Shown here piece by piece: positions 54,506 to 63,970 of a DNA stretch of 64,000 bases. The stretch is from assembly GCA_033549065.1 (NCBI GenBank), contig JAWSUE010000007.1:1-64000 (forward strand), in the 5' to 3' direction. The stretch is from Bacillota bacterium. GTDB lineage: Bacteria > Bacillota > Dethiobacteria > DTU022. Within the stretch, counting starts at the first letter, position 1, and every line of letters starts with the position of its first letter. The notes under the pieces are model-generated. The model had not been told where the DNA came from and ran no database searches. It saw only the letters and a program-made list of their open reading frames with translations. The position numbers and the translations under genes are program-made.

Positions 54506-54793
54506 TTGGCAGAGTTAAAACCGGGGCAATTGGTCCGTTCACTTGCCGGTCGCGATAAAAATAAGCATTACCTGGTGCTTAAAGAAATTGAACAAAATTA
54601 TGTATTACTGGTCAATGGGCGCAGTAAGCCTGTCGCCCGTCCTAAGAAGAAAAATAAGGCTCATCTTCAACACTATGAGCGCCGGGCAGATCTGGGAGAC
54701 ATGACGGATCCGGAAAGTATGGATGACAATCAAATTGCCAAATATTTAAAAGAAGTAGTTCCGGTGGCCGGGTCACCCGAGGAGGAGGTTTAA
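54506..54793 (+). CDS. KOW-domain RNA-binding protein (L14e-like)
   Basis: A 95-residue protein. [20 protein letters not shown] is a KOW-type RNA-binding motif, followed by a basic [12 protein letters not shown] segment and an acidic tail. Such a gene is often found between map and infA in Clostridia and is called L14e-like; its role in the ribosome is not established. TTG start behind GGGGGG. Confidence 0.88.
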   Translation: MAELKPGQLVRSLAGRDKNKHYLVLKEIEQNYVLLVNGRSKPVARPKKKNKAHLQHYERRADLGDMTDPESMDDNQIAKYLKEVVPVAGSPEEEV

Positions 54794-54801
54794 CTGGTAG
54801 C

Positions 54802-55023
54802 ATGAGCAAGAAAAAAGATGTTGTTGAAGTGGAAGGTACTGTAGTCGAACCATTGCCAAACGCCATGTTCAGGGTTGAGCTGAAAAATGGGCACAAGGTT
54901 CTGGCTCATGTATCCGGAAAAATCCGGATGAATTTTATCCGAATTCTGCCGGGTGACAGGGTATTGGTTGAGCTATCGCCTTACGATTTAACTCGGGGGC
55001 GCATTACCTACCGTTACAAGTAA
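54802..55023 (+). CDS. infA: Translation initiation factor IF-1
   Basis: A 73-residue OB-fold protein. [20 protein letters not shown] and [14 protein letters not shown] are diagnostic. It blocks the A site during initiation. ATG, eight bases after the KOW gene. Confidence 0.98.
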   Translation: MSKKKDVVEVEGTVVEPLPNAMFRVELKNGHKVLAHVSGKIRMNFIRILPGDRVLVELSPYDLTRGRITYRYK

Positions 55024-55041
55024 TAAGGAGGACTGGTTATC

Positions 55042-55155
55042 ATGAAGGTGAGGCCCTCAGTAAAAAAAATGTGTGAAAAATGTAAGATAATTCGGCGTAA
55101 GGGTAGGGTTGTTATTATCTGCCAGAACCCGAAGCACAAGCAGAGACAGGGCTAA
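55042..55155 (+). CDS. rpmJ: Ribosomal protein L36
   Basis: A 37-residue zinc-ribbon protein, starting with [20 protein letters not shown] and ending NPKHKQRQG. The zinc ligands are three Cys and one His (CEKC, C, H). The ATG at 55042 follows AAGGAGG. This very short gene lies between infA and rpsM, its fixed position. Confidence 0.97.
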   Translation: MKVRPSVKKMCEKCKIIRRKGRVVIICQNPKHKQRQG

Positions 55156-55225
55156 GCGTGAATTACCTGGCTTATGCTGAAGCAGAAAACAACAGGGGGA
55201 CTTTATTTAAGGAGGTGTTAATCGA

Positions 55226-55597
55226 TTGGCCAGAATTGCAGGTGTAGACTTACCGCGTGACAAACGAGTAGCAGTTGCGCTGAGCTATATTTACGGAATC
55301 GGTATAAGCAGAGCGGCAGATATCCTGTCACATACCGGGGTTAGTCCCGAAACCAGGGTAAAAGATTTAACCGAGGATGAGCTCGGACGGCTGCGTGAAT
55401 TTATCGATAAAAACTATAACGTCGAAGGTGACTTGCGTCGTGAGGTGGCTCTTAACATCAAACGACTGGTCGAAATTGGCTGCTACCGCGGAATCAGGCA
55501 CAGACGTGGTCTGCCGGTTCGGGGACAAAAAACGAAGAATAATGCCCGGACTCGCAAAGGCCCGCGCAAAACAGTCGGTATCCGCCGTAAGAAATAG
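55226..55597 (+). CDS. rpsM: Ribosomal protein S13
   Basis: A 123-residue head protein. [20 protein letters not shown] and [19 protein letters not shown] are typical. TTG start behind AAGGAGGTG. A 70-base gap separates it from rpmJ. Confidence 0.98.
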   Translation: MARIAGVDLPRDKRVAVALSYIYGIGISRAADILSHTGVSPETRVKDLTEDELGRLREFIDKNYNVEGDLRREVALNIKRLVEIGCYRGIRHRRGLPVRGQKTKNNARTRKGPRKTVGIRRKK

Positions 55598-55628
55598 GAT
55601 GACCCTAGAAGGGAGGAACTGGTGAAAA

Positions 55629-56021
55629 TTGGTTAAGAAAAAAACTACCCGCACCAAACGTCGTGAAAGAAAAAATATTGAACGCGGGGTTGCTCATATT
55701 AAATCAACCTTTAACAATACATTTATCAGTATAACCGATGTGGACGGAAACAGCATTTCCTGGTCCAGCGCCGGAAATGTGGGATTCAAGGGCTCGCGTA
55801 AATCAACTCCTTTTGCCGCTCAGCTCGCTGCCGAAGCTGCTGCCAAGGTAGCCATGGAACACGGCATGAGACAGGTAGAAGTATTTGTAAAAGGGCCGGG
55901 AGCCGGTCGTGAAGCGGCTATTCGTTCACTTCAGGCTGCAGGACTCGAAGTTAATGCTATTAAAGATGTAACTCCGATTCCGCATAACGGTTGCCGTCCG
56001 CCTAAAAGGCGGCGAGTTTAG
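55629..56021 (+). CDS. rpsK: Ribosomal protein S11
   Basis: A 130-residue platform protein. [20 protein letters not shown] and [20 protein letters not shown] are diagnostic. TTG start; the nearby GTG reads into a stop and is not used. Confidence 0.98.
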   Translation: MVKKKTTRTKRRERKNIERGVAHIKSTFNNTFISITDVDGNSISWSSAGNVGFKGSRKSTPFAAQLAAEAAAKVAMEHGMRQVEVFVKGPGAGREAAIRSLQAAGLEVNAIKDVTPIPHNGCRPPKRRRV

Positions 56022-56054
56022 TTATTTTTAGAAGGAGGTGTAACATAAACCAAT

Positions 56055-56681
56055 ATGGGACGCCATACAGGAGCAGTTTGTCGTTTATGCCGCAGAGAAA
56101 AAGATAAACTTTATTTAAAAGGGGATCGCTGCTATTCTGATAAATGCGGGGTGGTGCGTCACGCATACCCACCGGGAGAACACGGTCAGGGCCGTCAAAA
56201 GTTTTCTGAGTACGGCCAGCAGCTGCGTGAAAAGCAAAAGGCCCGCCGTATATATGGAGTTATGGAAAGGCAGTTCCGCCGTTACTTTAAGGAAGCCGAT
56301 CGCCGCAGAGGTGTTACCGGTGAAATTTTACTGCAGCTTTTGGAAAGCCGCCTGGATAACATAGTTTACCGTTTAGGCCTGGCCAGGTCACGTTCTGAAG
56401 CGAGGCAGCTGATCAATCACGGTCACTTCCAGGTTAATGGTCGTAAGGTCGACATACCTTCATACCTAACGAGGGTAGGAGATGTTATTGCCGTTCGGGA
56501 TAAATGCAAAAATAAGCCAGTTTTCAAACTGATTGCTGAGGCAAGGGATCAGCAGGGAACCGTGGACTGGTTGGAAGTGGATCATGAAAAACTGGAAGGT
56601 CGGATTATCAGGATTCCACAGCGCGATGAGATAGATGTTCCTTTAACAGAGCACTTAATCGTCGAACTTTATTCCCGTTAA
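56055..56681 (+). CDS. rpsD: Ribosomal protein S4
   Basis: A 208-residue assembly protein. The N-terminal four-Cys zinc module (CRLC, then CYSDKC) is of the zinc-binding S4 form. The S4 RNA-binding domain follows ([20 protein letters not shown]). ATG 13 bases after AAGGAGGTG. Confidence 0.98.
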   Translation: MGRHTGAVCRLCRREKDKLYLKGDRCYSDKCGVVRHAYPPGEHGQGRQKFSEYGQQLREKQKARRIYGVMERQFRRYFKEADRRRGVTGEILLQLLESRLDNIVYRLGLARSRSEARQLINHGHFQVNGRKVDIPSYLTRVGDVIAVRDKCKNKPVFKLIAEARDQQGTVDWLEVDHEKLEGRIIRIPQRDEIDVPLTEHLIVELYSR

Positions 56682-56733
56682 TTGTATATAGCACCCTCAA
56701 TATATCAAACGAGGAGGGTAAACAGGATCAATT

Positions 56734-57681
56734 ATGATTGAAATTGAAAAGCCGAAAATTGAATTTGTTGAGAAGAGTGATCAGAATAATTACGGCCGTT
56801 TTGTTGTGGAACCTTTGGAGAGAGGCTATGGAACAACACTGGGCAATGCGCTGCGCAGAATCTTGCTCTCATCGCTACCCGGAGCGGCCATAACCAATGT
56901 GAAATTTGACGGAGCATTACACGAATTCTCGAATTTACCGGGAGTTTTGGAAGACACCATTGAGATAATCTTAAACCTGAAAGCAGTTTCGCTGAAGATA
57001 CACTCTGATGAACCGCAAACTCTGGTTATCGATACCGATAAAGCAGGAGCGGTTCGCGCACAGGATATCAATGCCCCTTCAGATGTTGATATCTTAAATG
57101 GTGAACATCACATCTGTACCCTTGAGGAAAATGCCAGGTTATACATTGAGATGACTGCGCAAAACGGAAGGGGATATGTTCCGGCTGAACGTAATAAGAT
57201 GGCACAACAGCCGATTGGTGTAATTCCTGTTGATTCGATGTTTTCGCCAATTCGAAAAATTAATTACCAGGTTGAGAATACTCGTGTTGGTCAGATAACA
57301 GACTATGATAAGTTAACCCTTGAGGTTTGGACTGATGGGAGTATTCGGCCTGATGAAGCGATCAGCCTTGCTGCAAAAATACTGAATACCCATATCTCCC
57401 TGTTTGTTAACCTTACAGAACAGGTTGATGATGTTGAGATTGCCTCTGATCGTCAGGAAGAAGATCGCGAACGTAAGCTTGACATGACTATTGAGGAGCT
57501 TGATCTTTCTGTGCGTTCGTACAATTGTCTGAAGAGGGCCGGAATAAATACCGTTGGCGAACTGGTGCGGAAGACAGAAGATGAAATGATGAAAGTACGC
57601 AACCTGGGTAAAAAGTCGCTTGAGGAAGTGGAGCAAAAGCTTGAAGAATTGGGCTTTGCTTTTAACAAGAGCGGAGAGTAG
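56734..57681 (+). CDS. rpoA: RNA polymerase alpha subunit
   Basis: A 315-residue subunit. The N-terminal dimerisation domain ([37 protein letters not shown]) and the C-terminal DNA- and activator-binding domain (about 245-305; [31 protein letters not shown]) are both complete. ATG behind GAGGAGGG. The alpha-CTD could contact promoters such as the AT-rich upstream sites seen here. Confidence 0.98.
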   Translation: MIEIEKPKIEFVEKSDQNNYGRFVVEPLERGYGTTLGNALRRILLSSLPGAAITNVKFDGALHEFSNLPGVLEDTIEIILNLKAVSLKIHSDEPQTLVIDTDKAGAVRAQDINAPSDVDILNGEHHICTLEENARLYIEMTAQNGRGYVPAERNKMAQQPIGVIPVDSMFSPIRKINYQVENTRVGQITDYDKLTLEVWTDGSIRPDEAISLAAKILNTHISLFVNLTEQVDDVEIASDRQEEDRERKLDMTIEELDLSVRSYNCLKRAGINTVGELVRKTEDEMMKVRNLGKKSLEEVEQKLEELGFAFNKSGE

Positions 57682-57702
57682 CCTTCAAGGAGGAAGTTTA
57701 GA

Positions 57703-58047
57703 ATGCCATACCAGAAACTGAGTCGTAAAAGTGGACCCCGACGAGCGCTGCTGCGTGGTCTGGTTACATCTTTTCTACGATCCGGCAGAATAGAAACCAC
57801 TGCTGCCAAAGCTAACGCAATCCGCCCGCTGGCCGAGAAAATGATTACACTTGGCAAAAGAGGCGATCTGCATGCACGCCGACAGGCATTGGCCTTTTTA
57901 CTGGATGAAGATGTTGTAACAAACCTTTTTGAAAAAATCGGGCCTAAAATGGAAGCTCGTGACGGGGGTTACACACGTATAATCCAGAAAGGACCGAGAC
58001 GTGGGGACAGTGCTCCGATGGTCATCCTGGAGCTTGTATCCGACTGA
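57703..58047 (+). CDS. rplQ: Ribosomal protein L17
   Basis: A 114-residue protein at the tunnel exit. [20 protein letters not shown] and EMIT-type core ([18 protein letters not shown]) are typical. It ends eight bases before ecfA1. Confidence 0.98.
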   Translation: MPYQKLSRKSGPRRALLRGLVTSFLRSGRIETTAAKANAIRPLAEKMITLGKRGDLHARRQALAFLLDEDVVTNLFEKIGPKMEARDGGYTRIIQKGPRRGDSAPMVILELVSD

Positions 58048-58055
58048 TTGACAAA

Positions 58056-58916
58056 ATGGCCGGTCTAAAAGATATTTTTATTGAAGCGAAAGCAGTATCT
58101 TATAATTATCCAGGAGAAGAGACAGAATCTTCGCCTGCACTTTCCGGAATTGATATGGTTATTAAAAAGGGCGAATATGTCGCCCTGATTGGTCCCAATG
58201 GTTCCGGAAAAACTACTTTAATGAAACTTTTTAATGCCCTCCTGATTCCCTCCTCCGGTGAGGTCTTGGTTGAGGGCATTTCTACAGCTGATGAAGAAAT
58301 GTTGCCTGAGATAAGGCGCAGGTGCGGGATGATTTTTCAAAACCCAGATAATCAGCTTGTTGCTACTACTGTTGAGGAAGATATTGCTTTTGGCCCGGAA
58401 AACCTGGCTTTGCCAACCGAAGAGATCAGGGAGAGGGTATATTCTGCTGCGAGCCAACTGGGTCTTGACAGAGTTCTGAAGCAACCGCCGCATATGCTAT
58501 CAGGCGGAGAAAAACAGCGGGTTGCAATTGCCGGGGTTCTGGCCATGCAGCCGGGGTGTATCTTGATGGATGAGCCGACTGCGATGCTTGATGCCGCCGG
58601 GCGGCGAGAAGTTCTAAAGACTGTTGCAGCGTTAAACAGAGATCACGGTATTGCCATTGTCCATGTTACCCATTTTCCTACCGAAGCAGCCCTGGCTGAC
58701 CGGATAGTCCTTCTTGATCATGGTTCAATTGTAACTCAGGGTTCTCCACAAGAGGTTCTAACAGATCTTTCTCTGCTCCATAATTTAGGTCTGAGAGGAA
58801 CTACAGCAGTGGAACTTGCAGCAGCGCTTCGCCGGGATGGTTTACAACTCAAACCCATGCTGCTTCATAACCGGGAGTTGATTGAAAGTTTATGTTCATT
58901 GGAACGAAAAATTTAA
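58056..58916 (+). CDS. ecfA1: ECF transporter ATPase EcfA1
   Basis: A 286-residue ABC ATPase of the energy-coupling factor vitamin/metal transporter. Walker A GPNGSGKTT, Q-loop FQNPDNQLVATTVEEDIAFG, signature LSGGEKQR, Walker B CILMDEP and H-loop VTHFPTEA are intact. It works with EcfA2 and EcfT and swappable S components (none here). It overlaps ecfA2 by 25 bases. Confidence 0.96.
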   Translation: MAGLKDIFIEAKAVSYNYPGEETESSPALSGIDMVIKKGEYVALIGPNGSGKTTLMKLFNALLIPSSGEVLVEGISTADEEMLPEIRRRCGMIFQNPDNQLVATTVEEDIAFGPENLALPTEEIRERVYSAASQLGLDRVLKQPPHMLSGGEKQRVAIAGVLAMQPGCILMDEPTAMLDAAGRREVLKTVAALNRDHGIAIVHVTHFPTEAALADRIVLLDHGSIVTQGSPQEVLTDLSLLHNLGLRGTTAVELAAALRRDGLQLKPMLLHNRELIESLCSLERKI

Positions 58917-59752
58917 GCCATACATACATGCCCGGTTCTCCCTTTGCCACCGAGGCGCTTCGCGATATTTCTTTCAGCCTGGGGAAGGGTTGTTTTACTT
59001 TGCTAATCGGTCCATCCGGTTCAGGCAAATCAACCCTGATCCAGCACTTAAACGGACTTCTCAAACCCACCTCCGGACAAGTTTATTTTGAGGATAAAGC
59101 AATCGGTGCAGATAAACATGAATTACTTCTGCTGAGACGGCGAATAGGTCTTGTATTTCAGATGCCCGAAGATCAATTTTTTTCTGAGACTGTTTTTGAT
59201 GAAGTAGCCTTTGCCCCGCGCAACCTCGGACTACCTGAAGGGGATGTCAGAAACAGAGTAGTGGAGGCACTGGAAAAAGTTGGACTGGATGCTGAGGAGT
59301 ACATGGACCATCACCCTTTTCAACTGAGTGCCGGGCAAAAGCGTCTTGTTGCTGTAGCAGCTGTATTATCTCTTCAACCAGAGGTACTGGTTCTGGATGA
59401 ACCGACTGCAGGGCTGGATGCGGCAGGACAAAATAATTTATTTCGGCTTCTTGAAAAACTTAACCATGAAAGCGGCCTGACTGTAATTATCTCCACCCAT
59501 CATCTTGATGAAGCTGCCGCGCTGGCTGATACAGTTCTGGTTCTTCATAACGGCAAACTTGTCATGTCAGGAAGCAGAAACGAAGTATTTTCAAAAAGAG
59601 AAGAACTATTTGATTTAGGATTGGAGTTGCCTGCTCTTTCAGAACTGATGAATGAACTTGCTAAAGAAGGTTTGCCGGTTAAAACAGCAGTATACACATT
59701 GGACGATGCAAGGAATGAAATAAATAAGGTTTTTAGGTGGCATAGCAAATGA
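58892..59752 (+). CDS. ecfA2: ECF transporter ATPase EcfA2
   Basis: A 286-residue partner ATPase with Walker A GPSGSGKST, the Q-loop FQMPEDQFFSETVFDEVAFA, signature LSAGQKRLVA (atypical Ala and Lys but normal for EcfA2) and Walker B EVLVLDEPTAGLD. It overlaps ecfT by four bases (ATGA). Confidence 0.96.
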   Translation: MFIGTKNLSHTYMPGSPFATEALRDISFSLGKGCFTLLIGPSGSGKSTLIQHLNGLLKPTSGQVYFEDKAIGADKHELLLLRRRIGLVFQMPEDQFFSETVFDEVAFAPRNLGLPEGDVRNRVVEALEKVGLDAEEYMDHHPFQLSAGQKRLVAVAAVLSLQPEVLVLDEPTAGLDAAGQNNLFRLLEKLNHESGLTVIISTHHLDEAAALADTVLVLHNGKLVMSGSRNEVFSKREELFDLGLELPALSELMNELAKEGLPVKTAVYTLDDARNEINKVFRWHSK

Positions 59753-60546
59753 GCCGTAGTATTACTCTTGGTCAGTACCTGCCGGGTGAGAGCTTCATTC
59801 ACCTTTTAAACCCGCGATTGAAAATAATCACTTTACTCGCAATGTTGGTTTTGCTTTTCACCATGCAGACGATGACAGGTTTGTTAATCCTGCTAATATT
59901 TGCCCTGCTGCTTTTTGCAATTTCAAAGATACCTTTCCGTTACTTTTTGCGCAGCTTAAGACCGATCATGATGATTGCTCTTTTTGCGCTGATTATTTAT
60001 TTTTTCTTTACCAAGGGTGGAGTGGTACTATTAAGAATCGGATCGGTTACAGTTGAATCGGATGGAGTAACCCAGGGGATCTTCATAATAACACGCCTCT
60101 TTACCCTCATTCTCTTTTCCCTGCTTGTAACGCTGACGACAACCCCACTATCTTTGACGTATGGCATGGGATATTTTTTAAAACCCTTTAATCGCCTCGG
60201 TTTACCAACAGAGGAAGTGGCCATGATCATGGCCGTTGCTTTACGGTTTATCCCTACTCTGATGGAAGAAAGCCAGCGATTGATGCGTGCCCAGCTGTCC
60301 AGAGGAGCAGATTTTGAAACTGGCTCTATATTCAGGAAAGCAAAAAGCATGGTTCCCCTGATAGTTCCGCTATTTATCAGCGCTTTCAGGAGAGCAGATG
60401 AACTTGCCCTGGCCATGGAAGCCCGCGGTTATAGAATAGGAGCTAAAAGAACTAGATTGCAAAGAGACTTAATAACTTTCAGAGACTGGGCAGCATTAAT
60501 ATCTGTTTTGGTTTTACTGATGATTGCCCTTGTCTATAATTTTTAA
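59749..60546 (+). CDS. ecfT: ECF transporter transmembrane subunit EcfT
   Basis: A 265-residue membrane protein with about five helices and the two Ala-Arg-Gly coupling motifs, SRGADF and ARGYR, which contact the ATPases. LGQYLPGESFIHLLNPRLKI is the family start. It completes the ECF module after rplQ; truA normally follows, but another gene intervenes. Confidence 0.95.
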   Translation: MSRSITLGQYLPGESFIHLLNPRLKIITLLAMLVLLFTMQTMTGLLILLIFALLLFAISKIPFRYFLRSLRPIMMIALFALIIYFFFTKGGVVLLRIGSVTVESDGVTQGIFIITRLFTLILFSLLVTLTTTPLSLTYGMGYFLKPFNRLGLPTEEVAMIMAVALRFIPTLMEESQRLMRAQLSRGADFETGSIFRKAKSMVPLIVPLFISAFRRADELALAMEARGYRIGAKRTRLQRDLITFRDWAALISVLVLLMIALVYNF

Positions 60547-60564
60547 ACGAGGAGAGAAAAGTTA

Positions 60565-61707
60565 ATGTTAACATCCAGACAAAGGGTTGAAAGAGTTTTG
60601 AATCATCAGGAAGCGGACAGGGTTCCCCTTGACCTGGGAACAACATTTTTTACAGCATACCATCTGGAAGTAGCCAAAGAAGTTAATAAACAACTGGGTG
60701 TTGAGCAGGATGACTATCAATTTGTTTCATTCAGTGCCCAAACGGTTAAAGCTCATCCGGTTGTACTTGACAAGCTGAAGATAGATACTTATGGCATAAA
60801 TTCAAAACCTGCCGGAAATTTCCGGTTTGAATTAAACAGGACAGATAATTCATATATCGATGAGTGGAACATCCACTACAGAAAAGCAGAGCACTCATAT
60901 CAGTACGATTTCATCAAACACCCTCTCGACAATGCGGGAATAGCTGATCTTGATCTTTATCCATGGCCTGACCCTCTGGATCAAGGCAGGTTTAAAGGAT
61001 TTCGAGAAGAAGTTAAATCTTTATATGAAAATACTGATTACGCTCTAATTCTTAATACCCCGGTTGGTTCACAAATAATGGGCATGATCGGTTGGCTGAC
61101 CGGCTATGAAAAACTATATACCGATATTGCAGTTAATCATGATTTTATTCGGGCTATATCGGAAAAATTGCTTCTCTGGCATGAGGAATGGATTCGTAAA
61201 GCTCTGGAGTTGGTTGGTGAGTATCTCACCTGTATAGCTATCGCAGATGACCTCGGTATCCAAAGCGGGCCGATGATCAATCCGGCAATTTACAGGAAAC
61301 TGATCAAACCTTTTCATCAAAAGCTTTTTTCATTTGTAAAATCGAGGACCGATGCTAAAATTTTGTTTCATAGCTGCGGTTCGGTGTATGAATTCCTACC
61401 AGATCTGATTGAAATGGGCGTTGATATAATTAACCCTATCCAGTACTCGGCAAAAGACATGAGCTGCATTAATCTGAAAAAAAATTTTGGTGATAGAATT
61501 TGCTTTTGGGGTGGTGGATGTGATGCGCAGGGTATATTGCCCTTTGGCTCTGTATCGCAGGTCCGGGAAGAAGTGGAAAGGGTAATTAATATCCTAAAAC
61601 CTGGTGGAGGGTATGTATATGCCCCTATACATGCTGTTTTACCCGGAGTGTCTGCCGAAAAGGTATTAACCATGTATCAGACTGCCCTGGAACATGGTGG
61701 TTATTAA
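60565..61707 (+). CDS. URO-D-superfamily protein (methyltransferase type)
   Basis: A 380-residue TIM-barrel protein. The start RQRVERVLNHQEADRVPLDL and the zinc-site segments ILFHSCGSV and FWGGGCDAQGILPFG, then PGGGYVYAPIH, resemble corrinoid methyltransferases (MtaA/CmuA relatives), not the heme enzyme: the heme-type Arg motif near the N-terminus is not seen. It may move methyl groups between a cobalamin or thiol and another substrate. It interrupts ecfT and truA, without a partner corrinoid protein. ATG behind GAGGAGAG. Function inferred only at superfamily level. Confidence 0.75.
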   Translation: MLTSRQRVERVLNHQEADRVPLDLGTTFFTAYHLEVAKEVNKQLGVEQDDYQFVSFSAQTVKAHPVVLDKLKIDTYGINSKPAGNFRFELNRTDNSYIDEWNIHYRKAEHSYQYDFIKHPLDNAGIADLDLYPWPDPLDQGRFKGFREEVKSLYENTDYALILNTPVGSQIMGMIGWLTGYEKLYTDIAVNHDFIRAISEKLLLWHEEWIRKALELVGEYLTCIAIADDLGIQSGPMINPAIYRKLIKPFHQKLFSFVKSRTDAKILFHSCGSVYEFLPDLIEMGVDIINPIQYSAKDMSCINLKKNFGDRICFWGGGCDAQGILPFGSVSQVREEVERVINILKPGGGYVYAPIHAVLPGVSAEKVLTMYQTALEHGGY

Positions 61708-61735
61708 TAAACATTTTTTTGTGGGAAGTTTTCGT

Positions 61736-62497
61736 ATGAGTAATCTATTGTTGACAATCAGTTATGATGGGACCGCTTACAGTGGTTTTCAGATCCAGCC
61801 TAATGCACCTACCGTTCAACAAAGCATTGAACAGGCGCTGGAAATTATCTATAAACAGCCGGTGAGGATAAATGGCGCCGGGAGGACAGATGCGGGGGTG
61901 CATGCACGGGGACAGAGAGCCAGTTTTACAGCCCCCTTTCCGATCGCCATCAATAAAATACCCTATGCGCTGAACTCACTTTTACCGGAAGATATTGTGA
62001 TTATTGACACCCGTGAAGTTCCTGAAGATTTTCATGCCCGGTTCAATGCCAGTCGGAAAACTTACAGCTACACCTTGGATCGCGCATTATTCCCCCAGGT
62101 AATGCTCAGACTCTATAGCTGGCATCTTCCTGACGCTCTGGATCTTAACCTGATGGGCGAAACGGCTAAGCTTCTTGAAGGAACCCATGATTTTAAAGCT
62201 TTCCAGGCGGTGGGGAGCCTGGTTGAAGATACTTTTCGGACTCTCTACAGGGTTGAAATAAATATTATCCCCGAAAAAGATCTATTGGTAATCCACTATG
62301 AAGGAAGTGGATTTCTTTACCGCATGGCCAGACTCATAACCGGGACTCTCGTCCAGGTGGCCCAAAAAAGGCTGCCAGGCTCAGTTGTCAGTGAAGCCCT
62401 TCTGACAGGTAATCCTGCATTAATCGGGCCTACCGCTCCGGCACGTGGTTTATGCCTGGAATGGATATCTTATGATGGGCTTGTTGAAGAGGTGTGA
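61736..62497 (+). CDS. truA: tRNA pseudouridine(38-40) synthase
   Basis: I use ATG at 61736 (253 residues, MSNLLLTISYDGTAYSGFQ), behind GTGGGAAG; the frame is open further upstream but lacks a site. The catalytic Asp is in GRTDAGVHARGQ. The enzyme isomerises uridines 38-40 in tRNA anticodon stems. The usual ecfT-truA-rplM order is broken on both sides by metabolic genes. Confidence 0.95.
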   Translation: MSNLLLTISYDGTAYSGFQIQPNAPTVQQSIEQALEIIYKQPVRINGAGRTDAGVHARGQRASFTAPFPIAINKIPYALNSLLPEDIVIIDTREVPEDFHARFNASRKTYSYTLDRALFPQVMLRLYSWHLPDALDLNLMGETAKLLEGTHDFKAFQAVGSLVEDTFRTLYRVEINIIPEKDLLVIHYEGSGFLYRMARLITGTLVQVAQKRLPGSVVSEALLTGNPALIGPTAPARGLCLEWISYDGLVEEV

Positions 62498-62528
62498 ATA
62501 ATTAGCGGACATGGGGGTGGAAGAAAAG

Positions 62529-63857
62529 ATGACTTCTTTGCTTTTCAAAAATGCTCAAATTGTTACCATGGATTCATCCAGAAACGTGATTTTTGGTAAT
62601 TTACTGATTGAAAACGACCAGATAAAAGCAATCGGAGACAGAACTTTTTTTGCCGACAAAGAGATCGATCTGAATGGCAAGATAATTATTCCCGGGCTTA
62701 TCCAGACTCATGTCCATCTGGCCCAGACACTTTTCAGGGGGCAGGCCGATGACCTTGCCTTACTGGACTGGCTGAGTAAAAAGATTTGGCCGATGGAAGC
62801 AGCACACGACGCATATACCTTGTATTACTCAGCGCTATTGGGAATCTGTGAACTTTTTCGAAACGGTACAACATCTATTGTAGATATGGCCACTGTCCAT
62901 TATACTGACTCTGTTTTTCAGGCGATGACCGAAACAGGGATCCGGGCTATAGGTGGTAAATGCATGATGGATACCGGAAACGATGTTCCACCACGTATGA
63001 TGGAAAGTACCGGAAAATCAATTCAGGATAGTGTCGATCTGCTTGAAAAATGGCATGGTAGTTCCAATAACCGTATTCAATATGCATTTAACCCAAGGTT
63101 TGTGCTTTCCTGCAGCAAGGAAATGCTCCTTGAGATCAGAGATCTTTCTGAAAAAAATCAAGTCCTTATACACAGCCATGCTGCGGAGAATGAAGATGAA
63201 ACTAAGGCAGTTAAACAATCATTCGGAAAAGGCAACATTCATTATCTTGCCGATCTAGGTTTGACCGGAGAAAGGTTAATCCTGGCCCACTGTATCTGGG
63301 TCGATGATGAAGAACTGGAGATCTTGAAAGAAAGTGGTACGAAAGTAGTCCACTGCCCATCATCAAATCTGAAACTGGGTTCCGGAATTGCCCGGATAAC
63401 TACAATGCAGGAGATGGGAATAAGCATTTCACTGGGGGCTGACGGTGCACCCTGTAATAATAATATGGATCCCTTTATGGAGATGCGCCTGGCAGCCCTG
63501 CTGCAAAAACCATTCTTTGGCCCTACAGCTATGCCTGCAGAGAAAGCATTTGAGATGGTCACCCTTGGTGGGGCTAAAGCAATGGGCCTTGAAACTCAAA
63601 TTGGTTCAATCGAACCAGGCAAAAAAGCCGATCTGGCCATTTTGGATCTGGATCGTGCTCACAGCATACCGGCAACGGGAAGTAACATCTACAACAGGCT
63701 TGTTTATGAAGCTCAATCTTCAGATGTAGTGCTGACAATGGTTGACGGAAGGATCGTTTTTGAAAACGGTACAGTGCAGACAATCGACGAAAAAGAGGTA
63801 TATCGGGGGTCTGAGCGATTAATCAGGAAGATTCTCACCCGATTGGGTGCCATATAA
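62529..63857 (+). CDS. Amidohydrolase, deoxyadenosine/S-adenosylhomocysteine deaminase type
   Basis: I favour ATG at 62529 (442 residues, MTSLLFKNAQIVTMD), behind GGGGGTGG; ATG at 62511 has no site. Metal ligands are THVHL, LIHSHAAE, ILAHCIW and LGADGAP, typical of the MtaD/SsnA branch that deaminates S-adenosylhomocysteine, methylthioadenosine or 5'-deoxyadenosine. It would recycle by-products of methyl transfer and radical SAM enzymes. It lies between truA and rplM. The precise substrate is not readable; 5'-deoxyadenosine deaminase is the main option in anaerobes. Confidence 0.8.
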   Translation: MTSLLFKNAQIVTMDSSRNVIFGNLLIENDQIKAIGDRTFFADKEIDLNGKIIIPGLIQTHVHLAQTLFRGQADDLALLDWLSKKIWPMEAAHDAYTLYYSALLGICELFRNGTTSIVDMATVHYTDSVFQAMTETGIRAIGGKCMMDTGNDVPPRMMESTGKSIQDSVDLLEKWHGSSNNRIQYAFNPRFVLSCSKEMLLEIRDLSEKNQVLIHSHAAENEDETKAVKQSFGKGNIHYLADLGLTGERLILAHCIWVDDEELEILKESGTKVVHCPSSNLKLGSGIARITTMQEMGISISLGADGAPCNNNMDPFMEMRLAALLQKPFFGPTAMPAEKAFEMVTLGGAKAMGLETQIGSIEPGKKADLAILDLDRAHSIPATGSNIYNRLVYEAQSSDVVLTMVDGRIVFENGTVQTIDEKEVYRGSERLIRKILTRLGAI

Positions 63858-63897
63858 AAAAAATAGCTAAAAATAGCTTGAAACAGCCTGTTATAGC

Positions 63898-63926
63898 TTG
63901 ACAGGGCTAGCCCGGTATATTAGAAT
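63898..63926 (+). promoter_or_regulatory. Promoter of rplM-rpsI
   Basis: A perfect TTGACA (63898-63903), a 17-base spacer and TAGAAT (63921-63926), 45 bases upstream of the rplM start. It shows rplM is transcribed separately from the inserted amidohydrolase gene. Confidence 0.85.
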
Positions 63927-63970
63927 GTAGGTTGTGGCTTTACTGGAAGAGGTAAAAGGAGAGGGTAGAA

